Of a DNA stretch of 64,000 nt, positions 33,793 to 45,723 are shown piece by piece; the stretch's first letter is position 1; each line of letters begins with the position of its first letter. A model generated the notes under the pieces. It saw only the letters and a program-made list of their open reading frames with translations, was not told the DNA's origin and searched no databases. The DNA is from Immersiella caudata (Eukaryota; Ascomycota; Sordariomycetes; Sordariales; Lasiosphaeriaceae): NCBI GenBank assembly GCA_030512335.1, contig JAULSU010000002.1, positions 5,518,001 to 5,582,000 of the forward strand, given 5' to 3'. Position numbers and translations under genes: made by a program.

Positions 33793-36252
33793 ATGTCTGA
33801 CACATCCCAGGTCCCTCCGGGGACCACATTGGAGTTTCTCAACACCCATGCGAGCCAGTCAAGAAGAGCGAGGCCGCCGCACCTGGATCCGGAAAACGGG
33901 TATGTAGAGAGGGTCCCGCTGCGGCCCGAGGCCGACAAACTGCGGAGGAGGGAGTCTAGGTTAGGACTGAGAAACATATTTGGCTGGAATAAGGCGGCTT
34001 CATCTGATAAGGCACCGGGGTCACCAACAGCGGCATCCCGGCCACCTGCTGACGCTGTCCCGAGGCCCGGGGGTATTCGAGCCTCGATCGCCGAGCTGAA
34101 TTGGCCGTATAGCCTCAGCAACGGCGGCGCTCAGCGGTCTGAGGTCACACTACCCTCGCTCTCACTTCCAACAACACAGGGTCTAAACCACAAAAAGTCT
34201 GCCAGCGTGGTACGATCGCAGACACCGTCTGCCAACGCGAAAGGTGCTCTTGCAAATTGGGATCCACCACCTCTGTTCAAGGCTTATCCCCAGGCGATCA
34301 AACATTCTCATCTCCCGGCATGTGCGGCCTCTGCCGAGGCCATCTTGAGGCTGCACAAGAGTGGCTTTGCGCAGAGTTCGCTGGCACTAGATATATTTGA
34401 CGAGTCGGGTACTGAGAAAAACGACAAGGGCAAGAAGAAGCATCGGAGGAATGCATCGAACTCATCGCTCAAGCTGGAGTGGACAACCAAAGTATTCGTG
34501 CTCGTCACGTCCGGGTATCTCCTCCAGTATACCGGGTCAGGGGCATTTGACCGTCTCCCGGAGAAGATTTTGCATCTCGGAAAAGACTCGGCGGCTTTTG
34601 CAAGCGACGTAATCCCCGGGCGGCATTGGGTGTTGCAAGTATGCTCAGTCGCAGAGCCGGATCGAACTCCCCCCGCTCCATCTTCCTCCTTATTTTCGCG
34701 TCTTCCGTTCCGTGCTCAGGAGAGGAAACAAACTTCAAATCTTCTGATGGTATTCGAGGGTGCCGAAGAGATGGATAGTTGGATCACGACTTTGCGGCGT
34801 GAGATCGAAGCCCTGGGAGGACGGAAATATCTGTCGGAAACAGGCAAACCAAAGGTCGACGACATCGAGGTCCAGCTGAAGAGTCAAACTAGTCAAAGGA
34901 CGCTAGTTGTGAGAGATCCGGATCGGTTCTCTCGCGTCATGTCCCCGGAATTGCAGTGGGACTCCATGATGAGTGCACATCCGCCAGATATTCAACTTGA
35001 TGGTGCCGAAACCGACTTCCGGGATCAATCTTTCGACGACACCTCCACAGCCAGTGGAATCTCCCACGATGGCCGACAACTTGATGGGCTCAGAGACAGC
35101 ACCAATCGGCTGTCTTTTATCTCATCCGGCCAGCGGACAGTCATAACCTCGGCGGGCTCATCGCCAGCTTGCTCACCCATCCGCGACAGCTTTGCAACTA
35201 CTGACGACGGTTACGTGCCGGATATGTACCTTCAGGATGAACCAAGGCCGCGAGCACGGCCAAATGCTGCGGCTATCAACGATCGAAGGCAATCCTTGCA
35301 AACGATGAATCACCTTTTCGAAATGAGGGTGAGCTCAGCACAGGTTCTGCGGCCACATTCGACTGCGACATACCCCGGCGCGTGGCAGCCCGATGGTGAC
35401 GCCTCCGCTCAGTCACTAGTCCACACAATACCAAATTTCAGTGTTCCCCAAGGCATGGGGAAGCGGTACTCAGTGGGTCGGCCTATCCCAGCCGAGCAGT
35501 TCCACGCCCCGGCGCCGTTTCCCTCCCGGATCAGTTCGCGGAGGCCACCCCCAACGGCCTTAGCCATCAACGGGCGACCTTTGTCTCTCGTTGAGGATCA
35601 GCCATCCCCGTTATCTGCGCCAGCAAGCGAAGACGGCGTCTTCTCAACGGCGCCTGACACCCCATCGTTGTTTTCCCCTTGGGCGGAGGATTCCATCGAG
35701 AGGCGCGACAGTTCAGCTTCGGATGTTCCAGATCCCCATCCACCCACCAGGTCAAGGAGAGGGAGTAGCAACCATCGCCGTCAGCTCTCCTCGACCTCGG
35801 TCCGTTCATGTGAAAAGCCGGCGTGTTTCAACGGCCGTCAGACTCCGAGTTTCGTCCTGCCGGATGATTTGCCGCTCCCTCCACCGTTGTCACCCGCTCC
35901 ACAGGGCATCATTCGGCCCAAGTCATCATTAGACTTCTACTCGCGAGCGCAGTCACCCACCACGATGTCGATGAATGAAGCTCTGCGAAACCGGAGGCTC
36001 AGCCTGTATGCCCAGGACGTAGAAAAGCCCACATTTGATCACCGCGAATTCCTCATGAGATCTCGTACGCCCTCACTGAAACCGGTACCGCGATCATCAC
36101 AGCATCTTAGAGTCGACTCGTTATCCAAGAGCCTCCTGCAACGTCGGAGTTTGTCGCAGTTGGCTGAGGGTCCGCCACCAGGACCTCCCCCTACGCGTGC
36201 CCTGCCTCCCATCCCACGGAAACTGTCAGGGCCGCACGGGAAGATGATATAA
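33793..36252 (+). CDS. PH-domain protein of unknown function
   Basis: One exon of 819 residues from ATG 33793 (MSDTSQVPPGTTLEFLN); the frame is open slightly upstream but with no ATG. Residues about 225-345 read as a pleckstrin homology domain: LEWTTKVFVLVTSGYLLQYT, then EKILHLGKDSAAFASDV, RHWVLQVCS, a polar loop, and the closing helix EEMDSWITTLRREIEAL. The segment before it (PPPLFKAYPQAIKHSHLPAC) resembles the region preceding PH domains in related fungal proteins. The remaining 470 residues are disordered, rich in Ser, Pro and Arg, ending in a proline-rich run (PPPGPPPTRALPPIPRKL) that could bind SH3 domains. It probably acts at a membrane, by PH binding to phosphoinositides, but no process can be named. 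Confidence 0.85.
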   Translation: MSDTSQVPPGTTLEFLNTHASQSRRARPPHLDPENGYVERVPLRPEADKLRRRESRLGLRNIFGWNKAASSDKAPGSPTAASRPPADAVPRPGGIRASIAELNWPYSLSNGGAQRSEVTLPSLSLPTTQGLNHKKSASVVRSQTPSANAKGALANWDPPPLFKAYPQAIKHSHLPACAASAEAILRLHKSGFAQSSLALDIFDESGTEKNDKGKKKHRRNASNSSLKLEWTTKVFVLVTSGYLLQYTGSGAFDRLPEKILHLGKDSAAFASDVIPGRHWVLQVCSVAEPDRTPPAPSSSLFSRLPFRAQERKQTSNLLMVFEGAEEMDSWITTLRREIEALGGRKYLSETGKPKVDDIEVQLKSQTSQRTLVVRDPDRFSRVMSPELQWDSMMSAHPPDIQLDGAETDFRDQSFDDTSTASGISHDGRQLDGLRDSTNRLSFISSGQRTVITSAGSSPACSPIRDSFATTDDGYVPDMYLQDEPRPRARPNAAAINDRRQSLQTMNHLFEMRVSSAQVLRPHSTATYPGAWQPDGDASAQSLVHTIPNFSVPQGMGKRYSVGRPIPAEQFHAPAPFPSRISSRRPPPTALAINGRPLSLVEDQPSPLSAPASEDGVFSTAPDTPSLFSPWAEDSIERRDSSASDVPDPHPPTRSRRGSSNHRRQLSSTSVRSCEKPACFNGRQTPSFVLPDDLPLPPPLSPAPQGIIRPKSSLDFYSRAQSPTTMSMNEALRNRRLSLYAQDVEKPTFDHREFLMRSRTPSLKPVPRSSQHLRVDSLSKSLLQRRSLSQLAEGPPPGPPPTRALPPIPRKLSGPHGKMI

Positions 36253-36987
36253 AGCTTGAAGCAAAAGACTCTGCTCAGTTGTTCCACCACCAGAGCAACC
36301 CTCCCATTTATTTCTTGCCTACTATTTTGAGAGAGCGCCGGCGTTGTGCTTATTAGAGGCTTCTGCTCGGAGAAATTATCCTGCCTCTGATGTTTGACTG
36401 GCGTCGGTCGGAATGGAACGATAAATGGTGCCAAACGGCCCGGTGACACGAAGGTGAACGACTTTTACCATTTCTTTCTCGGGTTTTCTTCATGGAAGCC
36501 ACAACTTGTACCATACCTAGTACATATTTCGGCCAGCTGCCAAGCAGCGACGCCCAAAGACGGACGAGATGCGTTGGAGTATTGAAATGTTTAAAGATTT
36601 GATGTAGGATAGAAATGCGGAGGTATATTGCGCTGTGGCGCTCGAGGTAGTGAAATAGCAGAATAAAAGCTGCGATAAACAAGTCAACCAATAATTTTCT
36701 GTGAGCTCATTTGCACTATGCGCTCCTTTTCCGGCTTTGTAATGTTCTTCTCACAGATTCTTTGATGTTTGTGTTGGAGAGGCAAAGTGAATTCCGAGTC
36801 ATCGTAATTTTTGCCCCACACTTGAATATCCAGAATTCGACCAGCAAACGCCGCCTTCCTTTCAACCCCACCAAAAAATCACGACCACAAGACGTCAGCT
36901 ACAACGATCGCAGCACCCTTGACATCGCGCCGTTATCCCTGACGAAAAATAAGACACCCTGTTGATCCCGATTTTCTATCCGCAAAG
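36253..36987. other. intergenic, no gene recognised
   Basis: About 735 bases between the PH-domain gene and the eIF3g gene on the same strand. It should hold the terminator of the first and the promoter of the second; no motif was assigned. Confidence 0.55.
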
Positions 36988-38026
36988 ATGGCAGCCACGG
37001 CCAAGTGAGTAGCTCCCCTGGCCAATCCCCGCGCGGCCAAGACGCACCAGGGCCCGCCAAAACTAACCACCACCGTCGCAGGCACAACTGGGCCGACGAC
37101 GTCGACGGCGAGGAGGTCACAGACGACCTCCCGCCCCCGCAAAAGATCACCAACAAGGATGGCAGCACCACCATCATCGAGTACCACTACAACGACAAGG
37201 ACCAAAAGGTCAAGACGACACGACGCATCCGCTTCATCACCCACCGCGAGGTCGTCAACCCCCGCGTCGCCGACCGCAAGACCTGGGCCAAGTTTGGGCA
37301 GAGCGCAAAAGACGGCGCCGGCCCCGCTGCCGATACCACCACTGTCGGCGAGAACATCATCTTCAAGCCCTCGACCAACTGGCGCAAGGACGCCAAGGAC
37401 GAGAGCAAGGATGCCAACGCCCAGGCTATGAAGGATAAGCTCAAGGACAAGAAGGTCAAGTGCCGAATTTGCAACGGAGAGCATTTTACCGCGCGCTGCC
37501 CGTACAAGGACACGATGGCGCCGATTGGGGAGGCCGCGGCGGGTGGGTCGCAGGCCGATGCGGAGGATTTGGGAGCCAGGGATACGGGCGCTGGTGCGGC
37601 GGGTGCGGGCAAGAAGGGCTCGTATGTGCCGCCTGCGCTGCGTAGCGGGGCGGGTGCGTCGGCGGGCGATCGGATGGGTGGTAGCAAGTATGGTGAAAGG
37701 GACGACCTGGCTACGCTCAGAGTTACAAACGTGAGTGTTACCCTGGATTTGGGCTGTTGCCGTGGTTGTGAGGGACAGATTACTGACTTTGATGGGGATA
37801 GGTCTCGGAGATGGCAGAAGAGAACGAGCTCCGGGATATGTTCGAGCGGTTCGGTCGGGTTACTCGTGTCTTCTTGGCGAAGGATAGGGATACCGGTCTG
37901 GCGAAGGGCTTTGCGTTCATCAGTTTTGCGGACAGGACCGACGCAGTTAAGGCTTGCGCGAAGATGGATGGCTATGGTTTCAAGCACTTGATCCTGAGGG
38001 TTGAGTTCGCGAAGAAGGCGCAGTAA
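36988..38026 (+). CDS. tif35: translation initiation factor eIF3 subunit g
   Basis: Exons 36988-37004, 37082-37730 and 37802-38026 give 296 residues. eIF3g is an RNA-binding subunit of eIF3 that helps scanning and reinitiation on the 40S ribosome. The N-terminal half has the eIF3g signature (NWADDVDGEE, then DGSTTIIEYHYNDKDQKVKT and a basic strand TTRRIRF). A zinc-knuckle follows (CRICNGEHFTARCPYK, near residue 145), then a Gly/Ala linker with GSYVPPALR. The C-terminal 75 residues are an RRM with RNP2 LRVTNV and RNP1 KGFAFISF. The first exon is only 17 bases (MAATA plus part of Lys), with a GTGAGT donor. Both introns rebuild the frame, and the second splits the RRM just after its first strand. 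Confidence 0.95.
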
Positions 38027-38552
38027 GGGGGTAGGCTTTTGCCTGAGTATGATGGAGGGCCAAAAGTGATACGTTCAGCGTTGAACACTTGTTACGTATA
38101 AACTGACTGGGCAGCCTGATAGCTTGCCACGGGTAGCGTTTGCTGTGAAAACCGTTCTTGCAATGGGCGTGTGAGGGCATTGTAAAGCGTCAGCCACGTT
38201 ACGAACGGTCCTGGTCATGACGTGAAAGTACCGGGCGGATTGAACGACGACTAGCTTGCGTCAAGCATGTGGCTTGTTCTGATTGATCCCACGTATTTGT
38301 TGCTTGATACAGTGATACAAGGGTAAAATATTTCATTTTTTAGGTATGGATTGTGATAAACTGGTATCTCTTACACCCACCCCCCAACTCCAGTCAGGTT
38401 TCCCACTGCAACCCCACATAGGGGGAAATTGGTATCATTACAGACAAAGGAAACCCGAAGATACAGCAAAACAAGAACAAAATGTAGAACGCGGGAAGCA
38501 CAAGAGTGCGAGCTAAACCACATGCGATACCACCCAGCTACTACCATCAACC
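38027..38552. other. convergent intergenic region, no gene recognised
   Basis: About 525 bases between the end of tif35 (+) and the end of the small minus-strand gene. Presumed 3' UTRs; nothing else seen. Confidence 0.6.
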
Positions 38553-39167
38553 TCAACGGCCCTTTGACTCCCCAACGGGCGGCAGCCCCTCCTCCCTACT
38601 CTCCCTTGGCCCCTTATCCATCAAAGTCAACTTCCCCTTCTTACTCGGCCCCCTATCAAGCAAAATACTCCGACTCCTCTCCACCACGCTCTGCGTCCTA
38701 TCCAGCGTCATATCATAGCCCTTATCCTCTTCGCCCCTTAACTTGTGTTTCTCCCTCAGGTAGACTGGAATCCCCGAAAACACAGCCCAGCTCATCTTCA
38801 CGCCGAGCCCAAAGTGCTGGAACGACTGTCCAAAGTGTGCCTTTGCCTCGTGGCGGTTCGCTCGGGCTGTGGCTGTCGCCTTGCGAGCGCGGTACAGCCG
38901 CTTGGCGCGTTTGGCGTGCTCCAGCTCCTCGGCCATGCGCCGGAGCTGGGCTTCGAGTTCGGCCTCTGTTCCCGAAGTACCAGGTCGTTCGGGGGAAGGG
39001 TTCGGGAGGGGTTTATCTGAGTAGTTACTATTGTAGCTCTGACGGACGGCCCGGACGGGGACCGGTCGGGTAGGCCCGGGGTTGGAGTCCGTCGAGGAGG
39101 AGAGCCCCGGCGAGGGGAGGTTTTTGTTTTTGGATGACATCCTCGAAGGGATTTGGTTTAGAGCCAT
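38553..39167 (-). CDS. small coiled-coil protein of unknown function
   Basis: From ATG 39167 the ORF gives 204 residues (MALNQIPSRMSSKNKN). A second ATG at 39140 is equally possible. The frame is open for another 63 codons upstream, but that part is Phe/Ser/Cys-rich and looks like leader. The N-terminal third is disordered (PGLSSSTDSNPGPTRPVPV). A charged helix, probably a coiled coil, follows at about residues 65-120 (TEAELEAQLRRMAEELEHAK, RAKRLYRARKATATARANR). Then comes a more ordered segment, HFGQSFQHFGLGVKMSWAVF, whose aromatic pattern could be amphipathic or membrane-associated, and a basic tail. No family is recognised. The ORF is consistent and the charged helix argues for a real protein. 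It is divergent from cho2, 1.4 kb away. Confidence 0.6.
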   Translation of the reverse strand: MALNQIPSRMSSKNKNLPSPGLSSSTDSNPGPTRPVPVRAVRQSYNSNYSDKPLPNPSPERPGTSGTEAELEAQLRRMAEELEHAKRAKRLYRARKATATARANRHEAKAHFGQSFQHFGLGVKMSWAVFSGIPVYLREKHKLRGEEDKGYDMTLDRTQSVVERSRSILLDRGPSKKGKLTLMDKGPRESREEGLPPVGESKGR

Positions 39168-40535
39168 GCCTATACCTATAGATGGCGGGATATGGGACGG
39201 TAAGGCTGTGCTGACAATGAAGGAACAGGGAAAGGGAGAGAAAGTAAGGTTATACGCTTGGGTTACTATTGGTTTTGAGAACGGGATACAGAGACAGAAG
39301 TAAGACGAAAGGAAAGCAGAGCAGAAACAAAAGGTGGGCTGTCCATTTGTGCTCATCGTGTCACCTTATAGGGAGATCCTCATAAGGGGTTCTGGTACGG
39401 CTTCGCATTCGACGAGACGAGTCGGCAAAAGTCAGAATAATGCCACCGCTTGCAGACGCGAGACACATCCACAACCGCCTTGGGAAACCTCCAGTGTCCC
39501 CCGCGATTTTATGCGTCCGGTCAGCCTAATCGTCGGGACCTTGAGAACCAGTGTCAACCACCTGCAGACCACCCACCCTCGTGGTTCGCACATCCAGATG
39601 ATCGCCCGAGGCCAATCAAACGCCTGGGATGGCGGGGGTTGCGAACATGCAGATTGCGCGCTGCTGGGTGTGGTTGACGGATGAGGCGATGCCGAACTCG
39701 GGCGTCGGTCCGGTACCTTGCAGCTCCCCTGCCTGCGAGGGGCCACAACGTCAATGTTTATCTTGAGGATCGATCTCGGATGCTGCCCGCTTGGGCGGCG
39801 GTTGAAACTTCAAAGAGAATCCCATCGGATGCTAGCCGTCACGGACGAGATAGCACGCGAGAAAGCGAATCAATTGCGCATCTCCACTGCACCCCATGCC
39901 CCGAATAGAGCCCTAAAGACATAGAACCCAGATCATTGGCCGCAGTGCCGAGACACGTCACCCGCAACTGCCCAGCGATATCCCCGATTGTTCAACGCTC
40001 TTTCCACCGCCGGCTGAGGATGCCGGTGCAGCGGGTCGCGTCTGTGTCGAAAATGCTCGTCACTGACTGGTCGATAACGCAAACCACCCACAACCCAGAA
40101 ATGCATGTGAAGAAAATAATTCAGGGACCCCTAGTCGTTTCTGGGGGTTTCCTTGACGTAAATAATCCATCGCCCGCCTACCCGCAGCTTTCCAACACCA
40201 ACGAAGACAGCGGTGGACTCGGTGACAACCTCAACGACTGACGCTTCACTCCAGCGTCAACAGCAGAGAGACACGGCATGCGAAACAGCGCTAAGGTTCC
40301 TTGGCGATTGATAAAGGACCGCCCGCTTTACGGAGTTGAATCGGCAATCCTATATCCCACCACGGGACGAAACGAAAAAAAGACCCAGTGTTTGCCCCTC
40401 GTTTGCAATTCGCTAGGGTCGCGTGATCGGCTCTTCTGTCATGATTAAGCTTATTGCGGCATCCCGACCTCCTCTTCGCGCCTTTTCCCTCCCTCACCAT
40501 CTTTACCTACTCAGACACGGATTCAACACCCGAGA
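39168..40535. promoter_or_regulatory. divergent intergenic region upstream of cho2
   Basis: About 1.37 kb between divergent start codons. Only short conflicting ORFs; the last 150 bases before the cho2 ATG are pyrimidine-rich, as in a fungal leader. No specific operator was identified. Confidence 0.5.
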
Positions 40536-43500
40536 ATGAGCACCTCTGCCGACATATCGGCCGGGCGGGACGGTGTCCGCCAGCGAAACCAGGGGCCGGC
40601 TCTATCCGAGGCCGAGGGGGACTCGGCCAGCGGCGCTCAACAGCCCGCCGACGCCCCCAAGGGAGTGTCGCGAGGCACCAAGACGTATGGGCGCACGCCG
40701 GGGGGGACGGGTACGAGATCCTGTCGAGATTCGACGTGCATTGGTGCTGATGTGCCGAGGCGCGCGTACGTATCGGTCGATTGGCTAACCAGGGGGAATC
40801 CGTAGTCTTCGTTGTGCCAACGACCCACGACATGGTCTCGCAGCTGCTCGACCCCCGCGAACCGAAGAACCTGTCTGATGTCATCGTGCTCGCCATCCTC
40901 GCCCTGCACATCTTCGCCGCGTGCTACTTGCCATGGAACCTCAAGCGCCCAGTCTTTGCTGCCATCTTTCTATTCTGGAGGGCTTCCTACAACGTCGGAA
41001 TCGGATATCTGTTGACGGTCCAGTCAAAGTACAAGCTCTTGGTTACGTGGGCCAAGAGATGGCAGCTCTTCGAGAATCCTGCCAACGGTAAGAACACTCG
41101 ACCCTGGCTGTACAAACTCCTCAAGGTCGAACTCGAGACAAAGATCCCAAAGGACTATAACTTTGACAACGCGCCGTTGGAGTATAACACCTGGCTGCTT
41201 TTCCGGCGGGTGGTAGATCTCATCCTCATGTGCGATTTCGTTTCGTATTGCTTGTTTGCCATTGTGTGTGGCCACCGCCCAGAGGGTGAAGCGGTCATCA
41301 CGACGATCTCTCGATGGGCTGCTGGCATTGCCCTCGTGGGTTTCAACCTTTGGGTCAAACTTGACGCGCACAGGGTTGTGAAGGACTACGCCTGGTACTG
41401 GGGTGGTAAGTGCTGGTTCTTCCCAGACTATCAGGCGGCAGCTGACTGTTGCAGACTTCTTCTACCTCATTGACCAGGAGCTTACTTTCGATGGCGTATT
41501 CGAGATGGCACCACATCCCATGTATTCCATCGGTTATGCCGGGTACTACGGCATATCCATGATGGCGGCGAGCTACGATGTGCTCTTCATCTCCATCCTG
41601 GCGCACGCTGCTCAGTTTGCTTTCTTGGCCATCGTCGAGAATCCCCACATCGAGAAGACGTACAACCCGCCTCCTCCGCGCATACGGGCCGAGTCGATGA
41701 AGTCGGAGATCAGCAGCAACCACGAAAGTTCTGACGCTCCCAGGGAGGCACCAGTGCCTGTGCACAACCTCCTGGGCTTCAAGAATCTCGACCTTTTCCG
41801 AACGATCGACTACTCAGTCCTTCTCCTTTTGGGCTACCTCATCGCCTTCACAATTGTAACACCTAGCACTCCTGTATGGCAAGCTATCTTTGTAGCACAT
41901 GCGCTACTGTGGCGCCTGTGGTACTCTATCGGCATGGGCGTCATTTTGACCTTACAGTCCGAGGAGAAGATGTTCACTAGACACTTTGTGAAGTTCGGCG
42001 AGAGCGCGGAGGAGGCGTGGCGGCAGTGGAAGGGCATGTACCATCTCAGTAACACGCTTTGCCACGCTTCCTTCGTCGCAGCCTGCTGGAAGATGTACGA
42101 CATGCCTGAGGATTGGGGTTACGGTTGGGTCTTGTTGAAGCACGTTTTTGGCATCAGCTTGATCGCGCTTCAAGTTTGGACTGCCACGAGCATCTACGAG
42201 TCTCTCGGGGAGTTCGGCTGGTTCTACGGTGACTTCTTCTTCGATAGCACAGGAAAGCTGACGTACACGTCCATTTACCGCTTCCTCAACAACCCAGAGC
42301 GCGTCATCGGCACTGCCGGTCTTTGGGGTGCCGCCCTCATCACTTGGAGCCGCTCTATCTTCGCCCTCGCGCTGATCGGTCATCTCTTCACCCTTGGTTT
42401 CATCTCAATCGTCGAGAAGCCCCACATGCAAAAGATTTATGGTCGCAACGTCCGCGAGGAAGCTGGGCTGACCAAGTTCATCAAGCGATCCCTTCCGGAG
42501 CCCGTCAAGGAGTGGCAGAAGGGCGTCGACAAGGTGATCGACGATAGCAGGCACTTTGTCGACGACTTTGTACAAACCGCTCGCTCCAAACTCGCTTCTG
42601 GGTCGTCGTCCATCGTTCGGGATACAACCGCTCTGTTCAACAAGTACCCCACCCGTCTTACACTCAGCCGGATTTCCCCTGACCTTGCGGGTTACGACCC
42701 CAAGCACTACGAACTTTCTTTGGAGGGTACTCTGGCAACTGGCTGTAATGAGAAGGCAACTGGAAAAGAAGGCGACAGTGCGCGCGTGCCCAAGGCTGTC
42801 AAGACTCTCGTGCTCGAATACGGCGCACCAATCCGTGTCAAGTGGAGAGCTCCCGCCAACCACAGCAAGAAGGACTGGATCGGCCTGTACATGGTAACCG
42901 ACAACCGCTCGCGAGACATTACTGAAGTACCCTCCCTCGGACGATGGGTACCAACTTGCCCGGGCCAGTACGACACCACCACAGACCAAGGAATCATCTC
43001 ATCCGATAAGCCCCTCTCGATCCCTAAATACACCGACGTGGGCCTTGTAGAAGGCGAGATGGTCTTCGAGGGTGATAAGCTCTGGTGGACGCAGGGCGTC
43101 TTCGAATTCCGCTACCACCACAGCGGCGGCCACCACGTTATGTCCATCTCGGATCCCTTCGAGGTCCAAATCCCTAAGTTCGACGACGAGGAAGACGATG
43201 ACAGCGAGGCCTCCTCAGCTTCATCTACCGTCGCCAGCGGCAGCGTTCAAGGTGATGCTGCTGTTGCGGCTGCGCTACTCCCCATCGTCAGGAACTGTCT
43301 CGATTGCGACCCCGACATCGCCCCTAATACGGTTGACGAGCCGTTCGGTAGCCACGTGGAGAGGGACAGCAAGTACGCCAGGCGAGTTGTGTATGCAATC
43401 CGTCACATGTTTGGCATCGAATTTGCGCCTGGTGTGGTGCCTGCGGATGGGAACGTGAGGAAACTGGCGTGGAGGATATGCAACGCCAAGCAGGTTTTGG

Positions 43501-43624
43501 TGAGTTATCTCTTTCGTGAACTTGTAGCAGTGGTGCTAACATGAAATAGGCGCCGTATAGCATGTCGCGACAAGCCAAAGGACCGACGACACCAGTGGCA
43601 GAGAAGTTTTCAGAGAAGTTTTAG
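40536..43624 (+). CDS. cho2: phosphatidylethanolamine N-methyltransferase
   Basis: Exons 40536-40710, 40806-41405, 41455-43499 and 43550-43624 give 964 residues. The enzyme uses S-adenosylmethionine for the first methylation of phosphatidylethanolamine toward phosphatidylcholine, in the ER membrane. After a polar N-terminus ending KTYGRTPGGTVFVVP it has about ten membrane helices in two related halves. Each half contains a PEMT-type motif: GDFFYLIDQELTFDGVFEMA with PHPMYSIGYAGYYG and ENPHIEKTY, and GDFFFDSTGKLTYTSIYRFL with NPERVIGTAGLWG and EKPHMQKIYG. The C-terminal 350 residues are soluble, with KDWIGLYMVTDN and an EFRYHHSGGHHVM strand pattern. All four exons join with conserved sequence across the junctions; the last exon is 25 codons including the stop (APYSMSRQAKGP). 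Length and layout match filamentous fungal CHO2. Confidence 0.95.
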
Positions 43625-44180
43625 AGGTGGATGTCTTGACACTCATATGATGTAGATATCGGCGTCGAGTCAGGGCGTGGTGGACGGCGCATTGGCAGCA
43701 TGAGATACCAACATTGTTTTGTTGTGATTGGATTGGACAAGTCCACCGCATGGCATGCAAGGCGTAAGATCTTGAGCAGCATATAGTAGACCGGTAGACC
43801 TAGATAGGGGTTGTTTGAGCGTAGGAATTGAGATTGGCGCAGCGAGCGAGTTTGCTGCTAGCGATTACTTGGATTATTCCTCTCGAGTCTCTCCTGAATT
43901 AGCACTCAGTTTGTCTCTTGAATGTGCAAACCCCAGCATCCACATTTCGACGCTCGGGAAAGGGTTGAAACAGCGCAGCCAGAACACAGCAAGGTGGTGA
44001 CGATGTTGTTGACCCGCGGTTGCGATCTGGGTGCACTTGTGCAATCCATCAGTCAACCGCCTGCCACTTAGTCCCGGAAGCGACAAAACAGTTGACGAGC
44101 TGTTTACGATGGAATGAGCAGGAATTTGACCACTGTCCAGGAGGAAGATGAGAGCACTAAGCAAAAAATGCGAAAAAAAG
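43625..44180. other. intergenic between cho2 and tRNA-Gln
   Basis: About 555 bases of cho2 3' flank. The only signal is the T-run (minus strand, 44172-44178) that would end the tRNA-Gln transcript. Confidence 0.6.
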
Positions 44181-44276
44181 AGGTCGTGCCCGGGTTCGAA
44201 CCGGGGTTACTGGAAGCTTGATCGAGTGCAAGCATCAAGTCAAAATCCAGAGTGATAACCACTACACTACACAACC
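44181..44276 (-). tRNA. tRNA-Gln (anticodon UUG) with intron
   Basis: Minus strand: acceptor GGTTGTG/CACGACC with T as discriminator, D arm TAGTGTAGTGGTTATCA, anticodon stem CTGGA/TCCAG with loop TTTTGAT, and T arm CCCGG/CCGGG around TTCGAAC. A 24-base intron sits one base 3' of the anticodon, the usual place. Mature length is 72 bases. A run of seven T follows, as a Pol III terminator. Confidence 0.96.
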
Positions 44277-44592
44277 ATTTTGTGCTGGTTATTGGCTGGG
44301 GGTCGGGAAAGTGGTTGATGGCCTTTAGGCCGGCGTGGTGGGGTCAAAGAGGGCCGATGGTAGCCGAGATATTGAGGGTTAGGGCTGGGTGTGAATCCCT
44401 ACGGGCATCCCCGTTCTTGTTGCGATTGAGGGCACAATTAAAGATTATTCGGGGAAGGAAAAAACGTAATAAAAGAATGGAGTCGGCTTTGCGAACATCA
44501 CATGGGCCGGGGACGCGAATTATTGTGCTGGTATGATATTCTATTCTATCTCGTGTCTTCTCACAGTTAGCTCTACACCGGGGAAATCATCT
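44277..44592. other. intergenic between tRNA-Gln and the SDR gene
   Basis: About 315 bases upstream of the tRNA and downstream of the SDR stop codon. No further gene was seen. Confidence 0.6.
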
Positions 44593-45723
44593 TTATGACT
44601 TGCGGTGCAATACTCCAGCACCGGCCTATGAAAAATGTCAGCTGCTTCCCTACGCCAAATGTGTGCCTGTCACCTACCTGGTGGTTAGGATAGATCAAAG
44701 TATCAGCCACAACGACGTTCTCTCTCCTCCCGGCAACAAACACCACGACCTCGGCAATATCATCAGGCGTCAGGGGATCGACACCACTGCCCAATGTCAG
44801 CCCAGAAAGCTTGATGATGAGGAAGAAACAAAACTCACGCATAAACAGCATCAGCCTTAGCCTTATCCCCATAAAACCTCACAACCGAGAACTCGGTCTC
44901 CACCTGCCCAGGATCAACCTCCATGATGCGAATCCGCGTCGAGACGAGCTCCTTCCGCAAACTGTCCGTAAAGCTGCGCACAGCAGCCTTGGTAGCACAG
45001 TAGATGCTGCCTCCGGCATAGGGCTCACGGCCAGCAATGCTACCGATGTTGATGATGTCGCCGGCGCCGCCGTCGGCACGTTTCTTAAAGATGGGGAGGA
45101 TGGCTTGGGTCATGTTGATGAGACCGGTTACGTTGGTTTTGAACATGATGTCGATGTCTTCTTCGGCGATTTCAGGGGCTTTTGCGACTGTGGGTGGGTG
45201 GGTGAGTATTGCAGAATACGTATCAGGGTGTGGGAAGGGCGTATTCACCTCCTTTGACGAGACCGCTAGAAAGACGTCAGTAGATAGCTATGAGCGAGAT
45301 TGATGAGAATACATACGCATTGTTTACTAGGATATCGATATCCCTCCACTCCTCGGGGAGGTTGCTCACAAAGGACCCGACTTCGTCGGGATTGCTGACA
45401 TCGAGCTGGAAGGGGAGAATTTGGACACCAGTGCCGACAAGTTCACGGATCTTGGCGGCAACATCGCGGAGGGTGTCGATACGGCGGGCGGTGAGAATCA
45501 GACGGAGGTTGTCGGGCTGGGTGCGGGCGAACTCGAAGGCGCAGCTGCGGCCGATGCCGGAAGACGCACCCGTGATGACAATCGTCTTGCCCTCGAGGCG
45601 CTTCGCAATGGCCGAAGTCATGGTTCGTTTGGTGAATAGGGGGACAAGGAGTGGTGCTGCAGAGGGGGTTCTGGCGAGAAATAAGTTTTTAGATGCGAGA
45701 ATAGTTCGCGCCGCTGAAATCAT
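44593..45723 (-). CDS. short-chain dehydrogenase, YDF1/YMR226C-like
   Basis: Five exons on the minus strand: 45723-45317, 45265-45249, 45187-44839, 44786-44678 and 44625-44593, giving 304 residues; exon 2 is only 17 bases. It has the classical SDR pattern: TGASSGIG cofactor loop at residues 51-58, LDVSNPDE, NNAG after splicing, INIGSIAG, catalytic YCATK, and the DPGQVETEFS loop. The full set of motifs and the ending NHQ-AGAGVLHRKS resemble fungal NADP-dependent 3-hydroxy acid/serine dehydrogenases of the yeast YMR226C type. The exact substrate is inference. The first 33 residues (MISAARTILASKNLFLARTP) resemble a mitochondrial presequence; the internal ATG at Met35 could give a cytosolic form. 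All intron phases close. A GC-rich palindrome cluster lies 110-160 bases upstream of the ATG. Confidence 0.9.

Noticed and set aside
39168..39356. Hydrophobic N-terminal extension of the small minus-strand gene as a signal peptide
   Set aside because: It is Phe/Cys/Ser-rich in a pyrimidine-rich stretch typical of a leader, and better ATGs follow at 39167 and 39140.
22127..43624. MET2 and CHO2 as a methyl-cycle gene cluster
   Set aside because: They are 17 kb apart with several unrelated genes between; both are ordinary housekeeping genes.
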